Shown: positions 33,045-42,592, counted from the first letter of the stretch. The stretch: DNA of 64,000 bases from Acidimicrobiia bacterium (GCA_020637365.1 JACJWE010000001.1:1270001-1334000); one strand, 5' to 3'. Made by a program: numbers and translations. Notes: generated by a model not told the origin, from the letters alone.

Positions 33045-34811
33045 ATGCCATCAAAGGTCCTGATCGCTAACCGTGGCGAAATTGCCGTTCGAGTCATTCG
33101 GACGTGCCAAGAACGTGGCATCGCCACCGTCGCGGTGTACTCAGACCTCGACCGCAACGCCAAACACGTCCGCCTTGCCGATGAGGCATATGCAATCGGC
33201 GGCCAAACGGCGGCCGAGAGCTACCTCAACACCGACGCCATCTTGGACGTCCTCCTGCGCTCCGGCGCCGATGCGGTGCACCCGGGCTACGGCTTCTTTT
33301 CCGAGAACGCCGACTTTGCCCGTGCGGTCGTCGACGCTGGCGCCAAATGGATCGGGCCGCCTCCCTCGGCTATCGAAGTCATGGGCGACAAGATCTCTGC
33401 TCGTGAAGCAGCGACCTCGGTCGGTGTCGAAGGGGTACCCGGCACGACCGACATGATCACATCGGTCGACGACGTTCTTGCGTTCGGCGAGAAGTTTGGT
33501 TACCCAATAGCCATCAAAGCCGCCTACGGTGGTGGCGGACGGGGGATGAAGGTCGTCGAGTCGCCCGAAAAGGCGGCCGAGGCACTCGAATCCGCCCAGC
33601 GCGAAGCGCTCGCCTACTTCGGCCGCGACGAGGCGTATATGGAGCGCTACCTCGTCCATCCGCGCCACGTCGAAGTGCAGATCATGGCTGATAGCAGCGG
33701 GCGCGCTGTCTACCTTGGCACTCGCGACTGTTCGGTGCAGCGACGCCACCAAAAGCTGATCGAAGAGGCACCAGCACCCGGTATCGAACCGGCGATCTTG
33801 GCCGCAATGGGCCAAGCCGCTGTCAAAGTCGCCGAGGGGTGCAACTACGTCAACGCCGGTACGGTCGAATTTCTCTACGAGGACGGCAAGTTCTACTACC
33901 TCGAAATGAACACCCGACTCCAAGTCGAACACTGTGTCACCGAACAGGTCGTCGGCTATGACCTCGTCGGGTTGCAGCTCGACATCGCCGATGGCAAGGC
34001 GCTGCCCTTCACCCAAGACGAAGTCCAGATCAGCGGTCACTCCTTCGAATGCCGGATCAATGCAGAAGACCCCACCAACGGCGGCTTCCTCCCCTCGCCC
34101 GGGCCGCTCACCAAGCTCCTCCTGCCGGACGGATACGGCGTTCGGGTCGATGGAGGCTATGACGAGGGTGACGAAATCTCTCAGTTTTACGACAACCTGG
34201 TCGCCAAGGTCATCACCACAGGTGCTGACCGCGAAGAAGCCCGTCGCCGCATGCTGCGGGCCCTCCGCGAGCTTCAAGTTGAGGGTGTCAAAACGACGGT
34301 TCCCGCCCAGATAGCGGTCCTTGAACACGACACCTTCATCGACGGTCAGCACTCGACCAAGTGGTTGGAAAACGAGGTTGACCCCGCGAGCTTTGGAACC
34401 GCCGACAACGCTCCGATCGCTGTTGGCGAGGATGCACCCGAACTGACCGAACAGATCGTTCCGGTCGAAGTCGACGGCAAGCGTTTTCAGGTCAAGGTAT
34501 GGCTTCCAGATGCTCCCGCGGCGCCGGCTGCAACGGGGGGCGGTGGGCGCAAGCGCACAAAACGTTCCGGTGCTGGTTCGGCGGGTCAGGCCGCCGACAG
34601 CGGTTCGGTGACGGCGCCAATGCAAGGCACGGTCATCAAGGTCCTCGTCGAGGCCGGCGATGCTGTAGAAGAAGGCCAAACCGTCGTCGTGCTCGAAGCG
34701 ATGAAAATGGAGAACAACATCGCTGCAGGCAAGGCCGGGAGGGTTAGCGCCGTCAACGTCGAACCCGGCGTATCTGCCAGCCCCGGCGACATTCTCGTCA
34801 CGATCGAGTAG
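33045..34811 (+). CDS. Acetyl-/propionyl-CoA carboxylase alpha subunit (biotin carboxylase plus carrier domain)
   Basis: A 588-residue AccA-type subunit. The ATG at 33045 has GGAG five bases upstream. It contains LIANRGEIAVRVIRTCQE at the start, the ATP-grasp loop AAYGGGGRGMKVV (about residue 160), RDCSVQRRHQKLIEEAPAP, EMNTRLQVEHCVTE (about 290), an Ala/Gly linker (about 490-520) and the biotinyl domain EAMKMEN (about 555). It carboxylates biotin for a separate carboxyltransferase beta subunit not seen here. The neighbouring birA would biotinylate it. Confidence 0.93.
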   Translation: MPSKVLIANRGEIAVRVIRTCQERGIATVAVYSDLDRNAKHVRLADEAYAIGGQTAAESYLNTDAILDVLLRSGADAVHPGYGFFSENADFARAVVDAGAKWIGPPPSAIEVMGDKISAREAATSVGVEGVPGTTDMITSVDDVLAFGEKFGYPIAIKAAYGGGGRGMKVVESPEKAAEALESAQREALAYFGRDEAYMERYLVHPRHVEVQIMADSSGRAVYLGTRDCSVQRRHQKLIEEAPAPGIEPAILAAMGQAAVKVAEGCNYVNAGTVEFLYEDGKFYYLEMNTRLQVEHCVTEQVVGYDLVGLQLDIADGKALPFTQDEVQISGHSFECRINAEDPTNGGFLPSPGPLTKLLLPDGYGVRVDGGYDEGDEISQFYDNLVAKVITTGADREEARRRMLRALRELQVEGVKTTVPAQIAVLEHDTFIDGQHSTKWLENEVDPASFGTADNAPIAVGEDAPELTEQIVPVEVDGKRFQVKVWLPDAPAAPAATGGGGRKRTKRSGAGSAGQAADSGSVTAPMQGTVIKVLVEAGDAVEEGQTVVVLEAMKMENNIAAGKAGRVSAVNVEPGVSASPGDILVTIE

Positions 34812-34885
34812 CCCTCACGGCGTTACCCATTCCTATTGGACGCGAAATAACAGGTCCCCGCGTCGCCAAGCGATGTACGAGAACG

Positions 34886-36400
34886 ATGTTGAGACGACCA
34901 GCCGCCCTCCGACCGATGACGGCTCCCGGCGCGGTGAGCACGGGCCAAATCGCCCCGAGCCGCGTTGAGTTGCGGCTGCTCACAGCCATGTTGTCATGTC
35001 TGCTGGTCATAACAAGCGCCTGCGGCAACAGCGACCGCGACTCGACGACAGGACCGACCGCACAACCGGACGGGGCGTGTACGTCACCGACGACGAACGC
35101 GCTTGGCCTGACCGAAGAAGAGCTCTCGGCCTGCCGTATCCCCTATACCACGTCGGGCAATGAACCCATCGCGACCGTTGCGCTCAATGTCATGGCGGTC
35201 GGCACCCAACCGACCAAACTCGGGTTCCACCCCCAAGATGACCCGGCAGCATTCTTCTTTACCGACAACGAAGGACTGATTTATCGCGTCGATCCAGAGG
35301 GCAACTACGGCATCGTGCTCGACGTCCGCGGCCAGGTCGCGGATGGTTTCGAACAGGGACTTTTCGACATCGTCTTCGACGAGACCGGCGAGTGGATGTA
35401 CTTCTCGGCCACTCAACTCGATGGAGCCCTCGATGTCATCGCCGTACCGATCTCATCGACCGAGTGGACGGTCGACGCGACCAGAGCGCGGCTCATTCTG
35501 TCGGTACCCCAACCCGGTGACGTTCATAACGGCGGCGCCTTGGAGTTCGGCCCCGACGGCCTGCTCTATATCGGTGTCGGCGACGGCGGTGAAGCAACCG
35601 TCGTCCCACCGCTGACCCCCGACACCTTGCTCGGAAAGATCCTTCGCATCGACCCGACCCCCGAAGGCGACGCTCCCTACACGATTCCAGAGGACAACCC
35701 TGCCGCAGATGGCTCGGGCGGTGCCCCCGAGATGTGGATACAAGGCCTCCGAAACCCGTGGTCCATTACCTTCGACGACGAAGGTGGTATCTGGATTGCC
35801 GACGTTGGAAGCGATGTGTTTGAAGAAATCAATTGGCTTCCCGCTGGAGCCCAAGCGGGTGCCCATCTCGGATGGAATGCGGTCATGGGTTACCAGCCCA
35901 ACAACCTCCCGGGAACGCCGCTCAACGAACCGGTGACGCCCCCGCTGCACGTCTACGCGCATATCGCTGATTCGGTTCGCCCCGACGGTTCCGTCGACTG
36001 GGATCGGGTGGCCGAGGGCGGCGGCGACGACTGTTCCATCATCGGCGGATTCGTCTATGAGGGTACGGCGTTTCCACAACTCGATGGCGGCTACCTCTTC
36101 AGCGACTACTGCTCTAGTGAGCTGCGTGCGCTGTTCGTCGATCCCGATGGTTCGACGCGGGTTGAAACGATCGACGTCTGGGCGGACGGTCCTACCCTTG
36201 CCGCACCGACGGAGTTGGTCGAAGGACCAAACCGTGAACCCCTCATCGCTACCTACTACGGCGCGATCAAGTCGATCATTCCAATCCAGCAGCATCCCGC
36301 GGCTCAACAGCGGCCCGAATTGTTGCGCCCAACGGATCCGGTAGATCCCTCCACCCTGGAAAGCCTGCACAGCGGCTCGCTCGACATCGCCGCCCTCTAG
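34886..36400 (+). CDS. PQQ-dependent sugar dehydrogenase-like lipoprotein
   Basis: A 504-residue exported protein. A long basic head leads to the signal TAMLSCLLVITSAC, whose Cys fits a lipobox. The six-bladed propeller of the glucose/sorbosone dehydrogenase family follows, with LGFHPQDD, VHNGGALEFGPDGLLYIGVG (about residue 212), GLRNPWSITFD, WIADVGSDVFEEIN and YEGTAFPQLDGGYLFSDYC. Members oxidise aldoses using PQQ, but many are uncharacterised, and some lack cofactor. It is about 75 bases downstream of the carboxylase gene, with no obvious functional link. Confidence 0.85.
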   Translation: MLRRPAALRPMTAPGAVSTGQIAPSRVELRLLTAMLSCLLVITSACGNSDRDSTTGPTAQPDGACTSPTTNALGLTEEELSACRIPYTTSGNEPIATVALNVMAVGTQPTKLGFHPQDDPAAFFFTDNEGLIYRVDPEGNYGIVLDVRGQVADGFEQGLFDIVFDETGEWMYFSATQLDGALDVIAVPISSTEWTVDATRARLILSVPQPGDVHNGGALEFGPDGLLYIGVGDGGEATVVPPLTPDTLLGKILRIDPTPEGDAPYTIPEDNPAADGSGGAPEMWIQGLRNPWSITFDDEGGIWIADVGSDVFEEINWLPAGAQAGAHLGWNAVMGYQPNNLPGTPLNEPVTPPLHVYAHIADSVRPDGSVDWDRVAEGGGDDCSIIGGFVYEGTAFPQLDGGYLFSDYCSSELRALFVDPDGSTRVETIDVWADGPTLAAPTELVEGPNREPLIATYYGAIKSIIPIQQHPAAQQRPELLRPTDPVDPSTLESLHSGSLDIAAL

Positions 36401-36437
36401 GTGGCTGGTGTCACGTGCCCTGCACGTCAGGTACTCC

Positions 36438-36454
36438 GCGGTTGTGGGAACCGC
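36438..36454. terminator. Small hairpin between convergent genes
   Basis: GCGGTT, loop GTGGG, AACCGC is a perfect six-pair stem in the 86-base gap between the convergent sugar dehydrogenase and lpdA genes. There is no T-tract, so it is only a weak terminator candidate. Confidence 0.3.
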
Positions 36455-36486
36455 TCACATCGGGGTGACCGCGAACAGATGCGGGG

Positions 36487-37848
36487 CTATTCCGCTGCCT
36501 CTGCGATCGATTCGGAGAGTGACGGATGCACCAGTACCGACTCCCAGATATCTGAGACCTTGAGTCCGTTGGTCACCGCAACTGCGATCACGCTGATCAG
36601 CTCGGCTGCGGACCGTCCGACGATTGATCCACCCAGCACAACACCGGTGGCGGGATCTGACACGATCTTCACAAAACCCCGTGGGTCACCTTCGATCAAC
36701 GCTTTTGGGTTTGCCGAAAACGGAACTTTGGTGACCCGGACCTTGCGTCCGGAGGCAAAAGCGTCGGCCTCTGCGAGGCCCACATCGGCAATCTCGGGAT
36801 CGGTAAAAATCGCCGATGCCGCCTTGTCGTATTCAAGGTGGCGGTGAGGCAATCGGTGAAGACCCATCAGGTGCTGCGCGATCTTCTTACCCTGCATCGT
36901 CGCGACCGATGACAACGGCAGAGTTCCAGCGAGGTCACCCGCCGCGTAGATGTGGGGAACCGAAGATCGGAGGTTGTGGTCGACCTTGACCGCGCCCCAT
37001 GGTTCGAGCTCCACACCGGCCGCATCCAGTCCAAGACCTTCACTATTGGGAATCGATCCAATGGCCAACACGGTGTGTGAGCCGCGCACGACCCGACCAT
37101 CGGAGCATTCGACTACAACTTCATCACCCTCGCGTCGAATCGCCGATGCTCGCGCTCCTTTCAACAGGTCGATGCCCCGTTCCAGAAATGAATCTTCGAG
37201 CACCGCTGCCGCCTCGGGATCCTTGCCCGGAAGGACCTGTTGGCGCGAGACGATGAGTGTGACTTTGGAACCGAACCGAGCAAACATGTTGGCGAACTCA
37301 ACACCGGTCACACCCGATCCCACGACGATGAGGTGTTCGGGAATCACCGGGGGCGGATAGGCATCGCGGGTGGTCAGGATTCGTTCGTGATCGACCGGCG
37401 CCCAATCGGGTACTCGCGGCCGCGAGCCCGTCGCGAGCAGCACAAAGTCGGCATGAAGCGTTTCAGAGCCGTCTTCGGTTTCGATCTCGACCGACCTCGG
37501 GCCCGTCAGCCTTCCCGAACCTCGGACCATCCGAACCTTTTGGTTGTCGAGCATGCCGACAAAGGAGTCGTTGAGGCGCTGTTCGATGTCCTGGATGCGA
37601 GCGGTCAGTGCGTCGATATCAATACGCCCATCCGCGCTGAATCCCATCGTGGCGCCGTCGTTGACCCGAGCGAGTTGGTCACCGGTCGCGATCATCGCCT
37701 TGGAAGGCACACAATCCCAAAGGTGCGCTGCACCGCCGATGATGTCGCGTTCGATCAGTGTCACATCAGCACCGAGAGACGCTGCGGCAGATGCTGCGCT
37801 GTGCCCCGCGGGGCCACCGCCGATAATCACGAAGTTCACAGGTGTCAC
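36487..37848 (-). CDS. lpdA: NAD(P)H dehydrogenase of the LpdA/flavoprotein disulphide reductase family, lacking the redox Cys pair
   Basis: A 453-residue FAD protein with the FAD fold IIGGGPAGHSAASAAASLG, the region GGAAHLWDCVPSKAMIAT where only one Cys is present instead of the CxxxxC disulphide, the NAD fold VVGSGVTGVEFANMFARFG (about residue 180), YAAGDLAGT (about 305) and a dimerisation domain. This matches mycobacterial LpdA (Rv3303c), an NAD(P)H:quinone reductase rather than a dihydrolipoamide dehydrogenase. The start is GTG 37848. It is convergent with the sugar dehydrogenase gene and diverges from the SRPBCC gene. Confidence 0.88.
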   Translation of the reverse strand: MTPVNFVIIGGGPAGHSAASAAASLGADVTLIERDIIGGAAHLWDCVPSKAMIATGDQLARVNDGATMGFSADGRIDIDALTARIQDIEQRLNDSFVGMLDNQKVRMVRGSGRLTGPRSVEIETEDGSETLHADFVLLATGSRPRVPDWAPVDHERILTTRDAYPPPVIPEHLIVVGSGVTGVEFANMFARFGSKVTLIVSRQQVLPGKDPEAAAVLEDSFLERGIDLLKGARASAIRREGDEVVVECSDGRVVRGSHTVLAIGSIPNSEGLGLDAAGVELEPWGAVKVDHNLRSSVPHIYAAGDLAGTLPLSSVATMQGKKIAQHLMGLHRLPHRHLEYDKAASAIFTDPEIADVGLAEADAFASGRKVRVTKVPFSANPKALIEGDPRGFVKIVSDPATGVVLGGSIVGRSAAELISVIAVAVTNGLKVSDIWESVLVHPSLSESIAEAAE

Positions 37849-37909
37849 TGTGGAACACTAACCCGATGCTGCCCTCGCGCCGTGATGTGAACAACGCGGA
37901 AGTGCCCAC

Positions 37910-38355
37910 GTGATACATCTGACCGTCTGCACCGAGATCGACCGCCCCATCGACATCGTCTGGCGTCACCTCGCCGACATTGAGCGCCACATCGAATGGA
38001 TGGGTGATGCGGAGTCGATCACCTTCGTCACCGATCAGCGATCTGGTGTCGGAACCGAGTTCGACTGTCTGACGCGGCTCGGACCCCTCCACACGATGGA
38101 CCGAATGAAGATCACCGCTTGGTCTCCGAACGAAACCATGGAGGTCGATCACCGAGGACTCGTGCGCGGCGTCGGACGTTTCCAGCTCAAGAAGCTGGGC
38201 ACGGACTCGACCCAGTTCTGTTGGATCGAGCAACTCGTGTTTCCGCTGTACTTCGGCGGCCGCTTGGGCGAATACGCCGCTCGACCGATCATGACGCCGA
38301 TCTGGCGCGAGCCTTTCGGCGATTTAGGCAGCTGGTCGAAGCGGACGCTTCCTGA
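37910..38355 (+). CDS. SRPBCC family protein (polyketide cyclase/dehydrase-like), frameshift near the end
   Basis: About 148 residues in the START-like fold: VCTEIDRPIDIVWRHLADIE at the N-terminus, FDCLTRLGP, MKITAWSPNETMEVDHRG, and FPLYFGGRLGEYAARP near the C-terminal helix. The starting frame (GTG 37910) would run on to 38686 antisense to the enoyl-CoA hydratase gene, which is implausible. Adding one base near 38305-38313 gives the natural ending RRFRQLVEADAS with a stop at 38355. The ligand is unknown. Confidence 0.75.
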
Positions 38356-38394
38356 GCCTCAAGCGCCCAGCACGTGGCGCTCTGGAACCCGCAC

Positions 38395-39171
38395 CTATTT
38401 GCCTGTGAAGGTCGCCTTGCCTGGGCCGTGCTCAAGAAACGATGCGACGCCGATGGCGGCATCCTGGCTGCGGAATACCGCGGCGAAGCCATCGGCTTCG
38501 AGGTTGATGCCTTCGTCCAGACAGAGTTCGAGGCCGTCGTCGATCACGCGCTTGGAAATGCCGATAGCGACCGACGCGGAGGACGCGAGTTCGCTCGCGA
38601 GACTCACCGCTTCTTCCTCGAGGTCGTCCTTTGGCACTACCCGATCAAAGATCCCCCACGCCAAGGCTTCATCGGCGCGGATCTGACGTCCCGTCCAGAT
38701 CAGGTCTTTAGCCCGGGCTGGACCGACGAGACGTGTGAGTCGTTGGGTGCCGCCGCCACCCGGCAGCAATCCAAGCAGCACCTCTGGCTGACCGACCCGA
38801 GCGTTATCCGCAGCGATGCGAAGGTCGGCACACAAGGCCAATTCGAGACCACCACCCAAGGCATATCCGGCGACGGCAGCGATAACGGGGTGCGGCCATG
38901 ACCGTAACGCTTCGCCGACCCGACTGAACCCCGCCGAAACCTCGCGGGCACGTTGACTGTCGGAAAACTCTGACACGTCCGCGCCCGCTGCAAAGGCCCG
39001 AGGCCCCCCGGCGATGACGAGCGCCCGAACGGAGTCGTCGTCATCCAGCGCGTCGACCTCATCGGCGAGTTCTGCAAGCAGCGCCATGTTGAGCGCGTTC
39101 ATGGGAGGGCGGTCCAGGCGGATCCGGCACACCCCGGCAGCTGGACGATCGATCTGCAGCGTTGACGTCAT
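38395..39171 (-). CDS. Enoyl-CoA hydratase/isomerase family protein
   Basis: A 258-residue crotonase-fold enzyme, probably acting in fatty-acid or short-chain acyl-CoA breakdown. It shows the first oxyanion loop AFAAGADVSEF (about residue 55), GYALGGGLELALCADLRIA (about 92) and VGQPEVLLGLLPGGGGTQRL with a candidate catalytic Glu (about 120). The second Glu position is occupied by Gly (PGGGG), as in many annotated hydratases. ATG 39171 is used; a GTG at 39207 is open but poorly supported. Confidence 0.87.
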   Translation of the reverse strand: MTSTLQIDRPAAGVCRIRLDRPPMNALNMALLAELADEVDALDDDDSVRALVIAGGPRAFAAGADVSEFSDSQRAREVSAGFSRVGEALRSWPHPVIAAVAGYALGGGLELALCADLRIAADNARVGQPEVLLGLLPGGGGTQRLTRLVGPARAKDLIWTGRQIRADEALAWGIFDRVVPKDDLEEEAVSLASELASSASVAIGISKRVIDDGLELCLDEGINLEADGFAAVFRSQDAAIGVASFLEHGPGKATFTGK

Positions 39172-39252
39172 GGTCGGCCAGGCTAGGTCAACGACACCGA
39201 GGGCCACCCAACGTCGTGAACCCGCGCCTCGGGGCGACAGCTCGGGTCCGAT

Positions 39253-39594
39253 CTAGACCGAGACGACTTCGACCACTCCGGGAACACGGTCTTTGAGGAT
39301 CCGTTCCACCCCGGCCTTCAGCGTCATCGTCGATGCCGGGCACGTACCACACGCTCCGACGAGGCGAACGCTGACGATGCCCTCAGGGGTGATGTCGACC
39401 AAGCCGATATCGCCACCATCGGCTTGGAGGGCCGGACGGATCGCGTCCAATGCGGCCAATACCGCTTCGGTACGAACCATTGGCTGTTCTGAGTCGAGTG
39501 ACCCAGTGCCCGGGGTCACGCCATCATCGGCCGCGTGGCCGGACTCGGTACCCGTAGCGTCAACGGTGGTGTCGGTCGTCGTCTGCTCTGACAT
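39253..39594 (-). CDS. NifU-like C-terminal domain protein, Fe-S cluster carrier
   Basis: A 113-residue protein with a disordered acidic N-terminal third and a NifU C-terminal (Nfu) domain: LDAIRPALQADGGDIGLVD followed by GACGTCPASTMTLKAGVER. The CxxC holds a transferable 4Fe-4S cluster. AAAGGG lies seven bases before the ATG. It is upstream of murA's 3' end on the same strand and 80 bases before the enoyl-CoA hydratase gene. Confidence 0.9.
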   Translation of the reverse strand: MSEQTTTDTTVDATGTESGHAADDGVTPGTGSLDSEQPMVRTEAVLAALDAIRPALQADGGDIGLVDITPEGIVSVRLVGACGTCPASTMTLKAGVERILKDRVPGVVEVVSV

Positions 39595-39676
39595 GGCGAA
39601 ACCCTTTGTCGATGGAGATCTAGCAAGCCTTCGAGCACCAGATCTCGTGGTGGAAGGTGAAACCCTTAGTCTGACG

Positions 39677-40960
39677 CTAATAGTCCGCGTAATCGAAGGG
39701 ATGACTCACGACTCTTTCGATCTTGACACCGAGTCCGCTGAGTTTGTCGACCAGGTTGACATAGCCGCGGTCGATATGGACCGGATCGTGAATGGTCGTG
39801 GGCACATCTGCGACCATGCCAGCTAGGACGAGAGCGGCGCCGGCTCGCACATCGAGCGCTCTGACCTGGGCGCCTGAGAGTCGAGGCACCCCCTTGATAA
39901 TGCAATGCCCACCCTCGGTTCGGATGTGCGCCCCCATCCGAACGAGTTCGTCGACAAACGCGAATCGACCATCGAAAATGTTCTCGGTCACGATCGAACG
40001 CCCCTCGGCGACCGTGAGCACCGCCACCAAGGGCGGCATGAAGTCGGTGGCGAGCCCGGGGTGTGGCAGCGTCGCAACATCGGCGGCTTTGAGTTCGCCG
40101 GTCCGTTTGACCCAGATGCCCTCCGCCGTTGGAGCGATGAGCACCCCCATCTCGCTCATCTTGGCGATCAGCATGTCCATATCGTCGGGGCGCGCACCCA
40201 AGATCTCAATTTCTCCGCCAGCGATCGCGCAGACCATGACGAAGGTTCCCGCCTCGATTCGGTCCGGGATCACCGTCTCGTGGACCGCTTCGAGATGGTC
40301 GACCCCGCGAATTTCTATCCTCGGCGAGCCAGCACCCAGGATCTCGCCACCCATCCGGTTCAGCATCGACGCGAGCTGAGCGATCTCGGGCTCACGCGCT
40401 GCGTTCTCGATGACGGTGACGCCGTTGGCGAGGACCGCGGCGGTCATGATGTTTTCGGTCGCCCCCACACTGGGAAATTCGAGTGTATGGGTGACACCTT
40501 TGAGGCGATCGGGCACGAACGCTTCGATATAGCCGTGCCGCACGGTCAAGTCGACCCCCATCGCGCGCAGGCCGCGGAAATGCATGTCGAGTTTGCGGCT
40601 ACCGATGGCATCGCCGCCTGGTAGCGCAACCCGAGCTTGACCTAGCCGCCCGATCAGGGGGCCGAGCACATTGATCGATGCCCTCATCCGGGTGACCAGC
40701 TCATAGGGAGCTTCGGGTTCGAGAACTTCGGGGACGGCGACGACGCAGATATCGGGTTCAGCGATTTGGACCGAACAGCCAATCGCGCTCAGCGTTTGGG
40801 CCATCACACCAACATCGGCGTTCATCGGCACGTTGTCGAAGCTGAAGGTGCCCTCGGCCAACAACGACGCCGCCATGAGTTTCAGCGCCGAATTCTTCGC
40901 ACCCGAAACCGACACTTTTCCGCTCAGCGGGCCCGATGGCTGCACCACAAAATGATCCAC
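39677..40960 (-). CDS. murA: UDP-N-acetylglucosamine 1-carboxyvinyltransferase (Asp117 form)
   Basis: The first committed enzyme of peptidoglycan synthesis, adding enolpyruvate from PEP to UDP-GlcNAc in the cytosol. The 427-residue protein has GAKNSALKLMAASLL (residues 20-34), RMRASINVLGPLIGR (91-105), ALPGGDAIGSRKLDMH (112-127) and FPSVGATENIMTAAV. Residue 117, Cys in most bacteria, is Asp, as in mycobacterial MurA, which predicts insensitivity to fosfomycin. The GTG at 40960 is the start. Confidence 0.95.
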   Translation of the reverse strand: MDHFVVQPSGPLSGKVSVSGAKNSALKLMAASLLAEGTFSFDNVPMNADVGVMAQTLSAIGCSVQIAEPDICVVAVPEVLEPEAPYELVTRMRASINVLGPLIGRLGQARVALPGGDAIGSRKLDMHFRGLRAMGVDLTVRHGYIEAFVPDRLKGVTHTLEFPSVGATENIMTAAVLANGVTVIENAAREPEIAQLASMLNRMGGEILGAGSPRIEIRGVDHLEAVHETVIPDRIEAGTFVMVCAIAGGEIEILGARPDDMDMLIAKMSEMGVLIAPTAEGIWVKRTGELKAADVATLPHPGLATDFMPPLVAVLTVAEGRSIVTENIFDGRFAFVDELVRMGAHIRTEGGHCIIKGVPRLSGAQVRALDVRAGAALVLAGMVADVPTTIHDPVHIDRGYVNLVDKLSGLGVKIERVVSHPFDYADY

Positions 40961-41093
40961 GCCGCGATCCTAGCAGGGCGCTGAAAATGCGAGCGTAGGC
41001 CCCTCAGGCTCTGCACCCCGCCCCCGTTCACACTTGGCCAGAACGTCCCCAGAGCCCACGTGCGGGTTCGCTCGGTTGGTAGTCTCAGACCCC

Positions 41094-41792
41094 ATGGCTG
41101 GCGCTGTTCTGTTCGATTTTCATGACACCTTGGCGCATCTTCAGGCGAGTACCACAGCGATCACCGCCCGGGCAATCGGGGTGTCTGAAGCCGAAACTCG
41201 TTCGGCGTGGCTACGGGTTGAAGCAAGGATCCGCGAACTGCAACACGGGCCCGGTTGGCCACCCCCTTCGGAGCAGCGATGGCAGATCATCTACTCGTGG
41301 ATGTTTGAATTCCTCGGGATCGACGGCGATCCACAACGTCCCCTCGACCTTCTCGACGGGTTCTTTCAGAACCCCGACAACTACGGGTTGTTCGAAGATG
41401 CGGCTGTCACCCTCCACCGGTTCCGCGGGGCTGGCTACCGAATCGGGATCGTGTCGAATTCAGATTTTGATCTATGGCCCATGCTGAACCGACTCGGTAT
41501 CGCCGACCTGGTCGACATCGCACTTCCGACCATCGCGCTCGGGATCGAAAAACCACATCCAGAGGCGTATCTCGCCGCCTGCAGGGCGTTACAAGCCGAT
41601 CCACTGGAGACGTGGTTTGTCGGCGACAACATCGAACTCGACGGATTTGGACCGCTCGAAGCTGGGCTCATGCCGATCATCATCGATCGTGAGCAGCTCC
41701 ACGCCAACGTTGAGGTGGAGTTCCCGGTCGTGCGCGATCTCGGTGGTGTCTGGAGCATCGTCGCAAACAACACCCCTCCCCCGCCCCCGTGA
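41094..41792 (+). CDS. HAD superfamily hydrolase
   Basis: A 232-residue phosphatase-type HAD protein. Motif I is VLFDFHDTLAHL at residues 5-16, with Asp nucleophile and acid/base Asp. Then come a helical cap (residues 20-100), motif II IGIVSNSDFD, motif III Lys in GIEKPHPEAY and motif IV FVGDNIELDGFG. The substrate is unknown. The C-terminus is Pro-rich. The ATG at 41094 matches motif I placement, while upstream in-frame codons look non-coding. Confidence 0.85.
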   Translation: MAGAVLFDFHDTLAHLQASTTAITARAIGVSEAETRSAWLRVEARIRELQHGPGWPPPSEQRWQIIYSWMFEFLGIDGDPQRPLDLLDGFFQNPDNYGLFEDAAVTLHRFRGAGYRIGIVSNSDFDLWPMLNRLGIADLVDIALPTIALGIEKPHPEAYLAACRALQADPLETWFVGDNIELDGFGPLEAGLMPIIIDREQLHANVEVEFPVVRDLGGVWSIVANNTPPPPP

Positions 41793-41860
41793 GGCCACTG
41801 ACACACAGATCGGTTGAGCCGCGCGTGCCACCACGCTGAGGTTTGAACCCTCACGACCCG

Positions 41861-42566
41861 TCAACGAGGTTGGCTTTGCACCCACGTAGCCGCCGCGTCC
41901 CCGGCCATCACAAAACAGTCGGATTGACTACGTCCCGAACTCTTTCTCGGTTTGAAGCCGTGGTCGGCGTCGGGAAGCCAACACCATGCGACCGTTCCGC
42001 TGATCCCAGTCGCCGCCGCGGTGAGTGCATCAACACTGCCCATGGGATCGCGCGTGCCCTGTATGAACAAGGTGGGACAGGTGATCGCCGCGAAATGGGC
42101 ATCCCGCACGTTGTCGGGTTTTCCAGGCGGATACAGCGGATATCCGGCCAGCAGGAGTCCAGCGACCGGCGTGGGCGCATGTTCCTCATCGCCAGCGGCC
42201 ACCATCGACATATACCGGCCACCCATGGAACGACCACCGACGATGAGCTTGCCAGTATCACGGGCGGTGTAGTCCGCGGCCACTTTGACGGCAGACTGGG
42301 TGGTAGCCCATAACACCGCTGGTCGGTCAGGTGCGCCGACCGAGGCTCTTATAGCGGTAATTGAACCGAAACACGCCGATACCGGCATCGGTGAGCTTGG
42401 TCATCAGCACGTTCAAAACGGGTGCATACATGTCGGTACCCGCACCGTGTGCGAGGACGACGACCCTGTCGGCGGTCACGTCGCCGTCATAGCGCCACTG
42501 CAAGGGAACCTCACCGTCGGCAATCGCCGTCAGGTGCTCCTCAGCTTCGTGGTCCGGCTCGCTCAT
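41861..42566 (-). CDS. Alpha/beta-fold hydrolase (KANL3/Tex30-like), frame broken once
   Basis: The N-terminal part from ATG 42566 (GGAGG upstream) has VVVLAHGAGTDMYAPVLNVL and GIGVFRFNYRYKSLG. The C-terminal part in another frame has VGGRSMGGRYMSMVAAG (nucleophile Ser), LLAGYPLYPPGKPDN, FIQGTRDPMGS (Asp) and DADHGFKPR (His). Together they give a complete catalytic triad in about 235 residues. The frames meet in the GCGC stretch 42332-42338, where restoring one GC pair joins them. The substrate is unknown. It lies just downstream of the S9 peptidase gene. Confidence 0.75.
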
Positions 42567-42592
42567 GGGAAACAACCTCCGGCGATGTGTTG

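Noticed and set aside
33141..34679. Long minus-strand open frame opposite the acyl-CoA carboxylase gene
   Set aside because: It is antisense to a gene with complete ATP-grasp and biotin motifs and has no domain of its own.
38356..38686. Extension of the SRPBCC protein antisense into the enoyl-CoA hydratase gene
   Set aside because: It follows a frameshift; the alternate frame ends naturally at 38355 with a normal family C-terminus.
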